This document shows positions 17,619 through 25,729 of a stretch of DNA of 64,000 nt, one piece after another. The notes under the pieces are model-generated. The model was not told where the DNA came from and did not search any database. It saw nothing but the letters and a program-made list of their open reading frames with translations. Source of the DNA: Curtobacterium guangdongense. Its GTDB lineage: Bacteria; Actinomycetota; Actinomycetes; Actinomycetales; Microbacteriaceae. The stretch is from positions 248,001 to 312,000 of the forward strand of contig NZ_JBMPIT010000001.1 in assembly GCF_049341845.1 (NCBI RefSeq), given 5' to 3'. Within the stretch, counting starts at the first letter, position 1. Each line of letters opens with the position of its first letter. A program made the position numbers and the translations under genes.

Positions 17619-18035
17619 ATGGACGAGAAGAACGAGAACGCTCCGGCTGACCGGGCCACCGACTGGAGCGCGGCACCGGCGCCGACCTCGACGGTCGACC
17701 CCCACCAGCCGTACCGAGCGGAACCGAACGGCTGGTACGGCCAGGGACCGGCTCCCGTCGGCCCGACAGCCTGGTACGGGGCTGCTGCACCGACCGGACA
17801 GCGCTCCGGCAGGCCGCGCCCGCCGTGGTTCTGGCCGGTGCTCGCGATCGTGATCGGTGTGGCGGCGCTCCTGGTCGGCGGGGGTGCTGGTTTCGCGATC
17901 GGCCACGCGATCGGCGAGCACCAGTCGCGGTCGTCGACCACGCAGGTCCCCGGGCAGGGCTCGAACGAGTTCCCCGGCGGGAGCAACGGCGGAACCGAGG
18001 GCGGGACGAACCAGTTCCCCGGGCAGGGCAGCTGA
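17619..18035 (+). CDS. Single-pass membrane protein with Pro/Gly-rich flanks
   Basis: A 138-residue protein. Residues 1-68 are hydrophilic with repeated WYG/PYR/AWYG tyrosine-proline patches, residues about 70-95 form one strong membrane helix (WFWPVLAIVIGVAALLVGGG), and the extracellular tail has repeated FPG-GQGS/GGTEGG motifs. This proline-rich-tail-plus-one-helix layout is common in actinobacterial DUF4190/septal-type small proteins, but no named family is recognised. Low-complexity regions make homology calls unreliable. Confidence 0.6.
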   Translation: MDEKNENAPADRATDWSAAPAPTSTVDPHQPYRAEPNGWYGQGPAPVGPTAWYGAAAPTGQRSGRPRPPWFWPVLAIVIGVAALLVGGGAGFAIGHAIGEHQSRSSTTQVPGQGSNEFPGGSNGGTEGGTNQFPGQGS

Positions 18036-18051
18036 GGACTACCCTCCGAGC

Positions 18052-18600
18052 ATGCGGAAGGTCACGGCAGGGCTGTTCACGTCGGTCGACGGCGTCGTGC
18101 AGGACCCCTACGAGTTCCAGTACGACAGCTTCGACGACGAGCTCGGCGCCGGGATGGGGTCGTTCATGGCCCGCACCGACACGGTCCTGCTCGGGCGGAA
18201 CAGCTACACCGAGTGGTCCGAGTGGTGGCCGGCGCACCCGGAGGACCCCTTCGGACAGTGGATCAACCCGATCGAGAAGTACGTCGCGTCGACCACGCTC
18301 GGCGACGACCTGGCGTGGCAGCACTCGACGCGCATCCACGGCGACGTGCACGAGTTCGTGCGGGACCTCAAGCAGCGCGACGGCGACCACATCGCGGTGT
18401 GCGGCAGCGTCACGCTCGTCCGGAGCCTGTTGTTCGCTGGGCTCCTCGACGAGCTGCAGCTCATGGTGCACCCGGCGATCGCCGGACGCGGGCGGAAGCT
18501 CTTCGAGCCGACCGACCCGGCCACGCGCCTGCGTCTGGTCGACAGCACCGTGACGAGCAAGGGCAACGTGGTGAGCACCTACGCGCCGCTGGCGGTCTGA
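18052..18600 (+). CDS. Dihydrofolate reductase family protein (RibD C-terminal fold)
   Basis: A 182-residue protein of the RibD_C/DHFR-like superfamily. It has the N-terminal FTSVDGVVQDP strand-helix, TVLLGRNSYTEWSEWWP near residue 45, and VCGSVTLVRSLLFAGLLDELQLMVHP near 125, the segment around the nucleotide-binding loop. Such stand-alone proteins are common in actinobacteria and presumably NADPH-dependent reductases of unknown substrate; they are not true folate enzymes. A TACCCT box lies six bases before ATG 18052, supporting the start and a leaderless mRNA. Confidence 0.85.
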   Translation: MRKVTAGLFTSVDGVVQDPYEFQYDSFDDELGAGMGSFMARTDTVLLGRNSYTEWSEWWPAHPEDPFGQWINPIEKYVASTTLGDDLAWQHSTRIHGDVHEFVRDLKQRDGDHIAVCGSVTLVRSLLFAGLLDELQLMVHPAIAGRGRKLFEPTDPATRLRLVDSTVTSKGNVVSTYAPLAV

Positions 18601-18695
18601 CGGCGGCGATCCGAGCCTCCCGTCCGTGAACCGGGAGCGGCCAGAAGCGGCGTACCGTTGACGGTGCCGTTGACCGCATCACCCCCGGAGCTCAC

Positions 18696-19994
18696 ATGCC
18701 GCAGGACACCCGCCCGCACGTCGTCATCGTCGGCGGTGGATTCGCCGGCGTCGCCGCCATGCGCGAGCTCGCGGACGCTCCGGTCCGGGTGACGCTCGTC
18801 GACCGACACGTCTACAACATGTTCCAGCCGCTCATGTACCAGGTGGCGACGGGTGGGCTCAACGCCGGGGACGTGACGTACTTCCTGCGGAGCCTCCGTG
18901 CGAAGCAGGACAACGCCGAGTTCCGGCACGGGCTCCTCACCGGCATCGACCCGGTCGGCAAGGTCGCCGAGATGTCCGACGGCGAGCACCTGCACTACGA
19001 CCAGCTCATCCTCGCGAACGGCGTCAACACGAGCTACTTCGGCACCCCGGGTGCGTACGAGTACGCGTACTCGATGTACTCCCGCTCGCAGGCGCTCCGC
19101 ATCCGCGACGAGCTCTTCACCCGGCTCGAGGAAGCAGCGGCGAACCAGGGCCCAGACGAGATCAAGATCGTCATCGTCGGTGGCGGCGCGACCGGCGTCG
19201 AGATGGCCGGTGCCCTCGCCGAGCTCCGCGACCAGGCACTCGAGGGTGCCTACCCGGAGATCCTGCCGGGCAACATCACGATCACCCTCGTGCACCGGAG
19301 CGGTGAGCTGCTGAAGCCGTTCGCACCGCGGCTCCGTCGGTACGCGGCGAAGGTGCTGCGGAAGCGCGGGGTCATCCTCCGCCTGAACACCGGCGTCGCC
19401 GAGGTCCTGCCCGACGGGGTGAAGACCGCCGACGGCGAGTTCATCCCCGCGTCGCAGGTCATCTGGGCCACCGGGGTCGCCGCGCACAAGGAAGTGTCGA
19501 ACTGGAACATGCCGCAGACGCACGGCGGGCGGATCAAGGTGAACGACGACCTCAGCGTGCAGGGCGTCGACGGGATCTGGGCGGCGGGTGACATCGCCGC
19601 GCAGGACGACGCCCTCGCGCAGCTCGCCCAGCCGGCACTGCAGGGCGGGAAGCACATCGCCCGGCAGATCGTCCGCTCGCTCGAGGGCAAGCCGACCGAG
19701 CACTTTAAGTACTTCGACAAGGGCACCATGGCGACGATCGGCACGAACGCCGCAGTCGCCCAACTCCGCGGCGGGATCACGATGGTCGGGCCGGTGGCCT
19801 GGGCCGCGTGGGTCGTCGTGCACATCGCGTCGCTGCTCGGCAACGGCAACCGTCTTTCGACGCTGTCGCACTTCTTCGTCCGGTACCTGTGGTTCATGCG
19901 GAAGCGGGCGATCCCCATCGTCGGCGACGTCCGCCCGGTGCGCCCGAACGGCGACCGCGAGCCGGAGCCCTGGCAGATGCAGAAGGCCGAGTAG
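18696..19994 (+). CDS. ndh: Type II NADH dehydrogenase (NDH-2)
   Basis: A 432-residue FAD-dependent NADH:quinone oxidoreductase. The FAD dinucleotide fold is VIVGGGFAGVAAMREL at residue 8, the NADH fold is IVIVGGGATGVEMAGALAEL near 165, and the third FAD motif is VQGVDGIWAAGDIAAQ near 295. A C-terminal amphipathic/membrane segment (VAWAAWVVVHIASLLG near 370) anchors it to the inner face of the membrane. It feeds electrons from NADH to menaquinone without proton pumping. GGAG precedes ATG 18696. Ends at a strong shared terminator. Confidence 0.93.
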   Translation: MPQDTRPHVVIVGGGFAGVAAMRELADAPVRVTLVDRHVYNMFQPLMYQVATGGLNAGDVTYFLRSLRAKQDNAEFRHGLLTGIDPVGKVAEMSDGEHLHYDQLILANGVNTSYFGTPGAYEYAYSMYSRSQALRIRDELFTRLEEAAANQGPDEIKIVIVGGGATGVEMAGALAELRDQALEGAYPEILPGNITITLVHRSGELLKPFAPRLRRYAAKVLRKRGVILRLNTGVAEVLPDGVKTADGEFIPASQVIWATGVAAHKEVSNWNMPQTHGGRIKVNDDLSVQGVDGIWAAGDIAAQDDALAQLAQPALQGGKHIARQIVRSLEGKPTEHFKYFDKGTMATIGTNAAVAQLRGGITMVGPVAWAAWVVVHIASLLGNGNRLSTLSHFFVRYLWFMRKRAIPIVGDVRPVRPNGDREPEPWQMQKAE

Positions 19995-20049
19995 CGCGGG
20001 AGCGGGGTCGGGCGTCCGGAGTCCGGCGTCCGGCGGGTTCCGACTCGGA

Positions 20050-20087
20050 ACGACGAAGTCGCTGTCGTCCGACAGCGACTTCGTCGT
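20050..20087. terminator. Perfect 18-bp hairpin between convergent ndh and SDR genes
   Basis: Positions 20050-20067 and 20070-20087 are exact reverse complements separated by two bases. The hairpin lies midway between the ndh stop and the stop of the minus-strand SDR gene, suiting a bidirectional terminator. Confidence 0.8.
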
Positions 20088-20099
20088 CCCACGGACGCG

Positions 20100-21005
20100 C
20101 TACGAGACCCGCACGTCGAAGTACGCGCCCGCGGCGATGTCCTCGGCGAGGGTCGGGCCCGTCGGGGTCCAGCCGAAGCGCTCCTGCGTCTCGGTCGACG
20201 TGGCGGACATCTCGAGCCCGAAGAACCGCCCGATGAACCCGAAGTGCGACTCCGCGTCCGCCGGGTCGATCGAGGTCACCGGTAGCCCGAGTCCCTCGCC
20301 GATGGCCTCGGCGATCGAGCGCGTGGAGACGACGGGCTCCGCGACGGCATGCAGTCTGGTGCCGGCCGGGGCGCTCTCGAGCCCGAGACGCACGAGTCGG
20401 GCCGCGTCGGAGCGGTGCACGGCCGACCAGTTGTTCGTCCCGTCGCCGATGTAACCCGAGACACCCTGCTGCTTCGCGGCCGCGACGATCGCCGCGATGA
20501 ACCCGTGGTCGCCGATGCCGTGCACGGTGGGCGCGAAGCGGGCGGCGACGGTGCGGACTCCCTGGCCGACGAAGTCGAAGCCGCGGTTCTCGCTCCCGCC
20601 GCGCATCGAGTCCGGGCCGACGAACGGGTTCGGGTCCGCCTCGGTCGCCGGGCGGTCGGACGCGAGCCCCGCGACGCCGGACGCCACGATGAACGGCCGG
20701 TCGCTGCCGGCGAGCGCCGTGCCGATGGTCTCGACGACGGCGCGCTCGGCCGCGTTCGTCGCGACCGGGTTCGCCCAGTCGTGCTTGTTGGCGAGGTGGA
20801 CGACGCCCTCCGACTCGGAGGCGCCGCGGCGGATGGCGTCGAGGTCGTCGAGGTCGCCGCGGAGTGCGGTGGCGCCGGCCGCCTCGACGCGGGCGACGGA
20901 GGCGTCGGACCGGGCGAGACCGACGACCTGGTGGCCGGCGGCGACGAGCTCGTCGACGGTGGCGGAGCCGATCCAACCGGAGGCTCCGGTGACGAATACG
21001 CGCAT
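20100..21005 (-). CDS. NAD(P)-dependent SDR-family oxidoreductase (NAD-dependent epimerase-like)
   Basis: A 301-residue extended SDR. The Rossmann motif is MRVFVTGASGWIGSATVDEL at the N-terminus (TGxxGxxG), followed by GVVHLANKHDW and a catalytic region around DFVGQGVRTVAARFAPTVHGIGDHG. The classical YxxxK is not clear, which is common in atypical SDRs. GGAAGGA eight bases before ATG 21005 fixes the start; a longer frame to 21044 would overlap the operators. Divergent from a TetR regulator, which probably controls it. Confidence 0.85.
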   Translation of the reverse strand: MRVFVTGASGWIGSATVDELVAAGHQVVGLARSDASVARVEAAGATALRGDLDDLDAIRRGASESEGVVHLANKHDWANPVATNAAERAVVETIGTALAGSDRPFIVASGVAGLASDRPATEADPNPFVGPDSMRGGSENRGFDFVGQGVRTVAARFAPTVHGIGDHGFIAAIVAAAKQQGVSGYIGDGTNNWSAVHRSDAARLVRLGLESAPAGTRLHAVAEPVVSTRSIAEAIGEGLGLPVTSIDPADAESHFGFIGRFFGLEMSATSTETQERFGWTPTGPTLAEDIAAGAYFDVRVS

Positions 21006-21025
21006 GGTGTGTCCTTCCAGAACAG

Positions 21026-21046
21026 TGATGTCATTGACTGACATCA
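21026..21046. promoter_or_regulatory. TetR operator 1 (perfect 8-5-8 dyad)
   Basis: TGATGTCA and TGACATCA are exact inverted copies separated by five bases. It lies between the divergent SDR and TetR genes, 20 bases upstream of the SDR start. Confidence 0.75.
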
Positions 21047-21060
21047 GAAACCGTACACCT

Positions 21061-21081
21061 CGATGTCATGCGCTGTCATCA
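21061..21081. promoter_or_regulatory. TetR operator 2 (imperfect copy of operator 1)
   Basis: Same 8-5-8 architecture as operator 1 (halves CGATGTCA and TGTCATCA), matching 14 of 16 half-site positions, with its centre 35 bp away. It ends just before a TAGACT -10-like box of the TetR gene, so binding would block that promoter. Confidence 0.7.
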
Positions 21082-21095
21082 GTAGACTCGCAACC

Positions 21096-21671
21096 ATGGC
21101 TCGATGGCAACCCGGAACGCGTGAACGGCTGCAGGCGACCGCACTCCGTCTGTTCCAGGAGCAGGGGTACGACCGGACCACGGTCGCGGAGATCGCCGCG
21201 GCCGCCGACGTCACCGAGCGCACGTTCTTCCGGCACTTCGCGGACAAGCGCGAGGTGATCTTCGCCGGGCAGGACGACTTCCTCGCGATGTTCATCGACC
21301 CGATCGCCGACGCCCCTGCCGATGCGCCGCCGTTCGCCCTGATCGCCCGGTCGCTCGACTCGGCCGGCCAGTTCTTCCCCGAAGAGCGCCGTCCGTTCTC
21401 GCGGATCCGGCAGACGATCATCGACTCCGAACCGTCGCTGGGCGAACGCGAGCTCGCCAAGCTGGCGACGCTCAAGGTCCGGCTGAGCGAGGTCCTGCGC
21501 GACCGCGGGATCGGCGAGCCTGCCGCGACGCTCGCCGCGGAGACCGGTGTGACGGTGTTCCACCTGTCGTTCCAGCAGTGGATCGCCGGCGACGAGGTCC
21601 GTCCGTTCGCCGACATCGCCCGGGAGCGACTCGACGCCCTGACGAGCATGGTGACCGCTACCGCACTCTGA
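21096..21671 (+). CDS. TetR/AcrR family transcriptional regulator
   Basis: A 191-residue repressor. The N-terminal helix-turn-helix is canonical: ATALRLFQEQGYDRTTVAEIAAAADVTERTFFRHFADKREV, residues about 13-53, and the C-terminal half is the variable ligand domain. ATG 21096 is chosen over an upstream ATG at 21063 because the latter would lie inside operator 2 and because TAGACT stands seven bases before 21096. Two matching operators in the shared intergenic gap indicate autoregulation and control of the SDR gene; the ligand is probably that enzyme's substrate or a related toxicant. Confidence 0.9.
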   Translation: MARWQPGTRERLQATALRLFQEQGYDRTTVAEIAAAADVTERTFFRHFADKREVIFAGQDDFLAMFIDPIADAPADAPPFALIARSLDSAGQFFPEERRPFSRIRQTIIDSEPSLGERELAKLATLKVRLSEVLRDRGIGEPAATLAAETGVTVFHLSFQQWIAGDEVRPFADIARERLDALTSMVTATAL

Positions 21672-21738
21672 GGTCGTTCTTGGCCGAGCGGGGCATCCTG
21701 ACACGGGTCAGCGAACCCGATCCTGTCGAGGAGGCGAT

Positions 21739-22938
21739 GTGTCGACGACCACGCTCGAGCGGAGCACCACCACCGCAGCCGCGCGTCCCGACGGCCGCCG
21801 GACACCGGACACCCACGGCCCACTCACCCACCGCGCCACCGCACTCGACGGCCTCCGCACGGTCGCGATCCTGGCCGTGATGCTCTACCACCTGCACGTC
21901 CCCGGCTTCGAGGGCGGCTTCATCGGCGTCACCGTCTTCTTCGTGCTCTCCGGCTTCCTCATCACGACGCTGCTCCTCGGCGAGCACCGCCGCACCGGGC
22001 GCGTCCGGCTCGGCACGTTCTGGCTGAAGCGGATGCTGCGGCTCTACCCGGCGCTCCTGGTACTCGTCGCCGCGGGCCTCGCACTCTGGTCGTGGGTCGG
22101 CGACTACAAGGGCGCGTCGTTCTCCGCCGGTGAGGCCGCCGTGATCGCCCTGTCGTACACGGGCAACCTCTTCCGGGCGTTCTGGAACACGACGCAGGGC
22201 GTGTTCGCGCACACCTGGAGCCTGTCGATGGAGGAGCAGTTCTACCTGGTGTGGCCGGTGGTGCTGGTCGCGCTCTTCGCCCTCCGTGCACGCCGTCGTC
22301 TCCTGATGGTCGGGCTCGGTGGCGTGATCGCGGGCGGAGCGACGGCATCGTGGCTGAGCTACCGGACCCCGAGCGGCGGCTCGACGCCGGACGTCTACTT
22401 CTCCCCCGTGCTCGGGCTCGTCCCGCTGGCGACCGGGTGCCTGCTGGCGCTCCTGCTCGACGACGAGCGGGTCCGTGCACGGGTTCGAGGGCCCGCCGGG
22501 CACCTCGGAACCTGGGTCGGGATCGCGCTGCTCGTCGGCGTGCAGGACTGGATCGACGACGACTGGACGCAGCACGCGTGGACGTTCGGCCTGCTCCTGC
22601 CGGCGACCGGCGTCGTGTCCGCCGTCCTGATCGGCGGCCTCGTGTCGGTCAAGAGCCCCCTGTCGGTCGCGCTGTCGTGGACCCCGGTGGCCTGGTTCGG
22701 TCGGCGCGTCTCGTACTCCGCGTACCTCTGGCACCCGCTCGTGATCGCCCTGCTCGGGACCGTCGCGGCGAGCGCCTTCGGGGCCTTCGACTGGATCTGG
22801 CTGATGGCCGGCGCGATCCTGGTCGCCGTCGGTGCGGCCTACGCCGTCGAGGTGCCGGTCGAGCGGCTCCGCCGCCGCTTCCGGGAGGCTCGGCGCCTGT
22901 TGGCAGCGGAGCGTTCCGCTGCACAGACGGGCGGCTGA
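21739..22938 (+). CDS. Membrane acyltransferase (OafA/YrhL-like, Acyltransferase_3)
   Basis: A 399-residue membrane protein with about ten helices. Acyltransferase-3 signatures: HRATALDGLRTVAILAVMLYHL near residue 35, GGFIGVTVFFVLSGFLITTLLL near 60, FWLKRMLRLYPALL near 95 and HTWSLSMEEQFYLVWP near 155 (the conserved His/Glu area). The family O-acylates peptidoglycan, exopolysaccharide or small glycosides. Only the membrane domain is present, without a C-terminal SGNH hydrolase. GTG 21739 follows GAGGAGG by seven bases. Target unknown. Confidence 0.9.
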   Translation: MSTTTLERSTTTAAARPDGRRTPDTHGPLTHRATALDGLRTVAILAVMLYHLHVPGFEGGFIGVTVFFVLSGFLITTLLLGEHRRTGRVRLGTFWLKRMLRLYPALLVLVAAGLALWSWVGDYKGASFSAGEAAVIALSYTGNLFRAFWNTTQGVFAHTWSLSMEEQFYLVWPVVLVALFALRARRRLLMVGLGGVIAGGATASWLSYRTPSGGSTPDVYFSPVLGLVPLATGCLLALLLDDERVRARVRGPAGHLGTWVGIALLVGVQDWIDDDWTQHAWTFGLLLPATGVVSAVLIGGLVSVKSPLSVALSWTPVAWFGRRVSYSAYLWHPLVIALLGTVAASAFGAFDWIWLMAGAILVAVGAAYAVEVPVERLRRRFREARRLLAAERSAAQTGG

Positions 22939-22961
22939 GCCCCCGGACACGCGCCGCTCCG

Positions 22962-22967
22962 TAGGCT
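22962..22967 (+). promoter_or_regulatory. Leaderless -10 box (TAGGCT) for the FAD monooxygenase
   Basis: TAGGCT lies exactly six bases before GTG 22974, so the transcript probably starts at the GTG. Confidence 0.55.
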
Positions 22968-22973
22968 CGGCCC

Positions 22974-24179
22974 GTGACCGCCCCGCGAACCGGAGTCCTG
23001 GTGGCCGGCGGCGGGCCGGTCGGACTCTTCCTCGGCGCACTCCTGGCGCACGCGGGTGTCGACGTGCAGGTGTGGGAGGCACGGTCCTCGGCGCCGTCGG
23101 GCTCACGGGCGATCGGCATCCACCCGCCGTCGCTCGACGCACTCGACAGGATCGGCGCCGCGCGGCCGGTGCTCGACGAGGCCTGCCTGGTCCGGACCGG
23201 TGTCGCCCGGAGTCGCGGGCGGACCCTCGGCACCCTGTCGTTCGCACACGCCTCGGCCACGCACCCGTACGTCGCCACCCTCGACCAGCACCGCACCGAG
23301 GCGATCCTCCGAGCGAGACTCGCCGCCGCGGCTCCGGACGCGCTCCGCACCGGCACGCGGCTGACCGAACTGACGCGGCACGCCGACCACGTCGACGTGA
23401 TCGGCACCGGGGAGGACGGCCCGATCGGGCTCCGAGCCGCGTTCGTCGTCGGGGCGGACGGCGCCAGGAGCACGATCCGCGGTCTCTTGGGGATCGGGAC
23501 GACCGGTCGTGAGTACCCCGAGCAGTACGTGATGGGCGACTTCGCCGATCCGGAGCCGGCCTCGGCGAGGAGCTCCGCGCTCGTCGACGTCGGCCCCGAC
23601 GGCGTCGTCGAGTCGTTCCCGCTGCCGGGGGCGCGTCGCCGGTACGTCGTGCTCGCCGGGCGTGGTGCGACCACCACCGACGAGGCCAGCACCGACGAGG
23701 CCAGCACCGTCGAAGCCAGCACCATCGAAGCCCGTGCCGCGACGCTCGTCCGTGCGGTCCGGGAGCGGACGGGCGCCGACGTGGCCGCCGACACCTGCTC
23801 GATGCTCGGCGCGTTCCGGGTGCGCCGCACCGAGGCGGCGCGGATCGGCGTGGGACGGGCGCTCCTGATCGGGGACGCCGCGCACGAGATCAGCCCCATC
23901 GGCGGCCAGGGCATGAACCTCGGGTGGCTCGACGCCGCCGCACTCGCTCCCCTGCTGACGGAGGCGGTCCGGACCGGCACAGCCGGACCCTGGCCGGAGT
24001 ACGCCGCCCGCCGCCAGGCGGTCGCACGGCGTGCCGCGCGCCAGGCGGAGGCGAACATGGCCCTCGGACGGCCGGCGACGGGGCCGACGGCGCTGGCACG
24101 CGAAGTCCTGCTGCGGACGGCCCTCGGCCTCCCGTCATCGCACCTGCTCGCCCGCGTCTACGCGATGCGGTGGTCCTGA
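22974..24179 (+). CDS. FAD-dependent monooxygenase (PHBH/UbiH-like)
   Basis: A 401-residue flavoprotein. FAD motif GXGXXG appears as VLVAGGGPVGLFLGALLA at the N-terminus, the DG motif as AAFVVGADGARSTIRGLLG near 155, and the GD motif as LLIGDAAHEISPIGGQGMNLGWLDA near 300. These are the three landmarks of group A aromatic hydroxylases. An in-frame tandem 15-bp repeat (23676-23735) adds a TDEAS-type linker in mid-protein. Convergent with a UbiA-like prenyltransferase gene five bases away; in other actinobacteria similar pairs occur in quinone/phenolic-lipid loci, but no polyketide synthase is seen here. Confidence 0.88.
   Translation: MTAPRTGVLVAGGGPVGLFLGALLAHAGVDVQVWEARSSAPSGSRAIGIHPPSLDALDRIGAARPVLDEACLVRTGVARSRGRTLGTLSFAHASATHPYVATLDQHRTEAILRARLAAAAPDALRTGTRLTELTRHADHVDVIGTGEDGPIGLRAAFVVGADGARSTIRGLLGIGTTGREYPEQYVMGDFADPEPASARSSALVDVGPDGVVESFPLPGARRRYVVLAGRGATTTDEASTDEASTVEASTIEARAATLVRAVRERTGADVAADTCSMLGAFRVRRTEAARIGVGRALLIGDAAHEISPIGGQGMNLGWLDAAALAPLLTEAVRTGTAGPWPEYAARRQAVARRAARQAEANMALGRPATGPTALAREVLLRTALGLPSSHLLARVYAMRWS
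23676..23735 (+). repeat. In-frame 15-bp tandem repeat, four copies
   Basis: Four consecutive 15-base units (ACCGACGAGGCCAGC and variants) encode TDEAS, TDEAS, TVEAS and TIEAR within the FAD monooxygenase. The first two copies are identical and later ones diverge, suggesting recent slippage-type expansion in a surface loop. Confidence 0.85.
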
Positions 24180-24184
24180 CCGCG

Positions 24185-25039
24185 TCAGGCGACGAGTCGC
24201 GCGCCCGCGAACCCGAGCTCCACGACGAGCACCAGTGACGAGACGATCACCAGTCGGAAGAGCGTCCTGGTGGGTGGGCCGGTGAGGACGAGCCGGATCC
24301 CGAGCACGGCGAGGACGACCACGACGAGCGTGCCGACGAGCGCGAGCACGACCCCGACACCGCGCACGGGATCGTCGCCGCCGAGCTGCCCGACGAGCAC
24401 CAGCCCCGCGGCCACGACCAGCGACGCGAAGGCGAGCACCCCGGCGGCGTGCAGCCCGAGGCGGTGCGGGAATCCTCTGACCCCCGTCGCCGCGTCGTCG
24501 ACCAGGTCGGGCAACACGTTCGTGCAGTGGATCGCGATGCCGAACACCGCCCCCGTGGCGATCGCCCACGGTGCCGGGAGCTGTGCAGCGGGACCTGCCG
24601 CGACCGCCACGACGGGGAGCAGCCCGAACGCGACGACGAAGGGCGCGACCGACCAGACCGACCGCTTCAGACCGGCGTCGTAGGCCCATCCGGCACCGAC
24701 GAGCACGAGGTGCGCGACCGCCGCGACCGGGCCGAGGAACAGCGAGAGCAGCACGGCGATCCCGGCGGTGACGAACGCCGCGGTCCGGACGGTCGACACG
24801 GCGATCAACCCCTGCGCGACGGGCTTGTCCGACCGCCCGACGCTGCGGTCCCGGTCGGCGTCGATCCAGTCGTTGGCCAGGCCGATCGACAGCTGCCCGG
24901 CGACGACGGCCGCGGCGACGAGGACGACGAGCCGCGCCGGGTGGCCGACGGCGCTCGCGATGACCGCCGCGAGCACCGTGACGGTGAGCGTCGGGCCGGG
25001 GTGCGACGAGGCCAGGAGCAACCGCGCCGTGGAGGTCAT
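24185..25039 (-). CDS. UbiA-like prenyltransferase (SCO3242-like)
   Basis: A 284-residue membrane protein with about eight to nine helices. The first Asp-rich motif is LANDWIDADRDRSVGRSDKP near residue 55, the Mg-diphosphate site of UbiA enzymes; the second, normally DxxxD, appears as LPDLVDDAATG near 175. The family transfers a prenyl group onto an aromatic or other acceptor in the membrane. This resembles the actinobacterial SCO3242-type branch of unknown acceptor. The start is supported by a TAGGCT box six bases upstream (25046-25051). Confidence 0.85.
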   Translation of the reverse strand: MTSTARLLLASSHPGPTLTVTVLAAVIASAVGHPARLVVLVAAAVVAGQLSIGLANDWIDADRDRSVGRSDKPVAQGLIAVSTVRTAAFVTAGIAVLLSLFLGPVAAVAHLVLVGAGWAYDAGLKRSVWSVAPFVVAFGLLPVVAVAAGPAAQLPAPWAIATGAVFGIAIHCTNVLPDLVDDAATGVRGFPHRLGLHAAGVLAFASLVVAAGLVLVGQLGGDDPVRGVGVVLALVGTLVVVVLAVLGIRLVLTGPPTRTLFRLVIVSSLVLVVELGFAGARLVA

Positions 25040-25045
25040 GCCGTC

Positions 25046-25051
25046 AGCCTA
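25046..25051 (-). promoter_or_regulatory. Leaderless -10 box (TAGGCT) for the UbiA-like gene
   Basis: Reads TAGGCT on the minus strand, six bases before ATG 25039. It overlaps the last codons of the NUDIX gene. Confidence 0.5.
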
Positions 25052-25720
25052 GGTGGGCGGGAGCGCGACGACCCGTTCCCCGTCCCACGGCTCCGTCCAG
25101 CCGAGCCGGTCGAACAGCCCGTCGAGCAGCATCGCGGTGAACCCCCACACCACGTGCGTTCCCGAGGCGGTGTCGACGCTGAAGGCCGGCCCACGCCACT
25201 CGCGTCCGTCCCGGCGGATCACCGTGACGCCGCGGTGTGCCGGGTCGAGCAGGTCCGCGACCGGGACCCGGAACACCGCGGCCGACTCCCGGGCGTCGAC
25301 GACCCGGACCGGAGTCGGGTCACGCCACCATCCGAGGACCGGGGTGACGAGGTGCCGTGAGAAGTCGAGCGGCTGCGCGGGCAGGGTGCCGAGGACCTCG
25401 ACGCCGGACGGGTCGAGCCCGGTTTCCTCTCGCGCTTCCCTGAGGGCAGCGGCCACGGCGTCACGGTCACCGGGGTCGACGCGTCCACCGGGGAACGCCA
25501 CCTGCCCCGGATGCGCGCGGAGCGTCGTGGCCCTGGCGAGCAGCAGCACGTCGAGGTCGCGCGAGACGGCGGCGTCCCGCGCTGTGCTGTCGCTCGGCAC
25601 CCGGTCGAGGACCCCGAACAGGATGAGGACCGCTGCACGTCGGAACGAGGAGCTGCCGTCCGCGGGCGCCGCGGCGACCTCCTGCCGGGCGACCCCCGCG
25701 AGTTCGGTCCGCGCGCTCAC
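25049..25720 (-). CDS. NUDIX hydrolase, CoA pyrophosphatase-like (NudL)
   Basis: A 223-residue NUDIX protein. The Nudix helix is AALREAREETGLD near residue 93, preceded by the glycine-rich VAFPGGRVDPGDRDA; the LLARATTLRAHPGQVAFPGG stretch upstream of it is the UPF0035 signature of CoA pyrophosphatases, which hydrolyse CoA to phosphopantetheine and adenosine 3',5'-bisphosphate. Start GTG 25720 has a TAGGCT box exactly six bases upstream (25727-25732), suggesting leaderless expression. Confidence 0.88.
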   Translation of the reverse strand: MSARTELAGVARQEVAAAPADGSSSFRRAAVLILFGVLDRVPSDSTARDAAVSRDLDVLLLARATTLRAHPGQVAFPGGRVDPGDRDAVAAALREAREETGLDPSGVEVLGTLPAQPLDFSRHLVTPVLGWWRDPTPVRVVDARESAAVFRVPVADLLDPAHRGVTVIRRDGREWRGPAFSVDTASGTHVVWGFTAMLLDGLFDRLGWTEPWDGERVVALPPT

Positions 25721-25729
25721 CCCTGCAGC

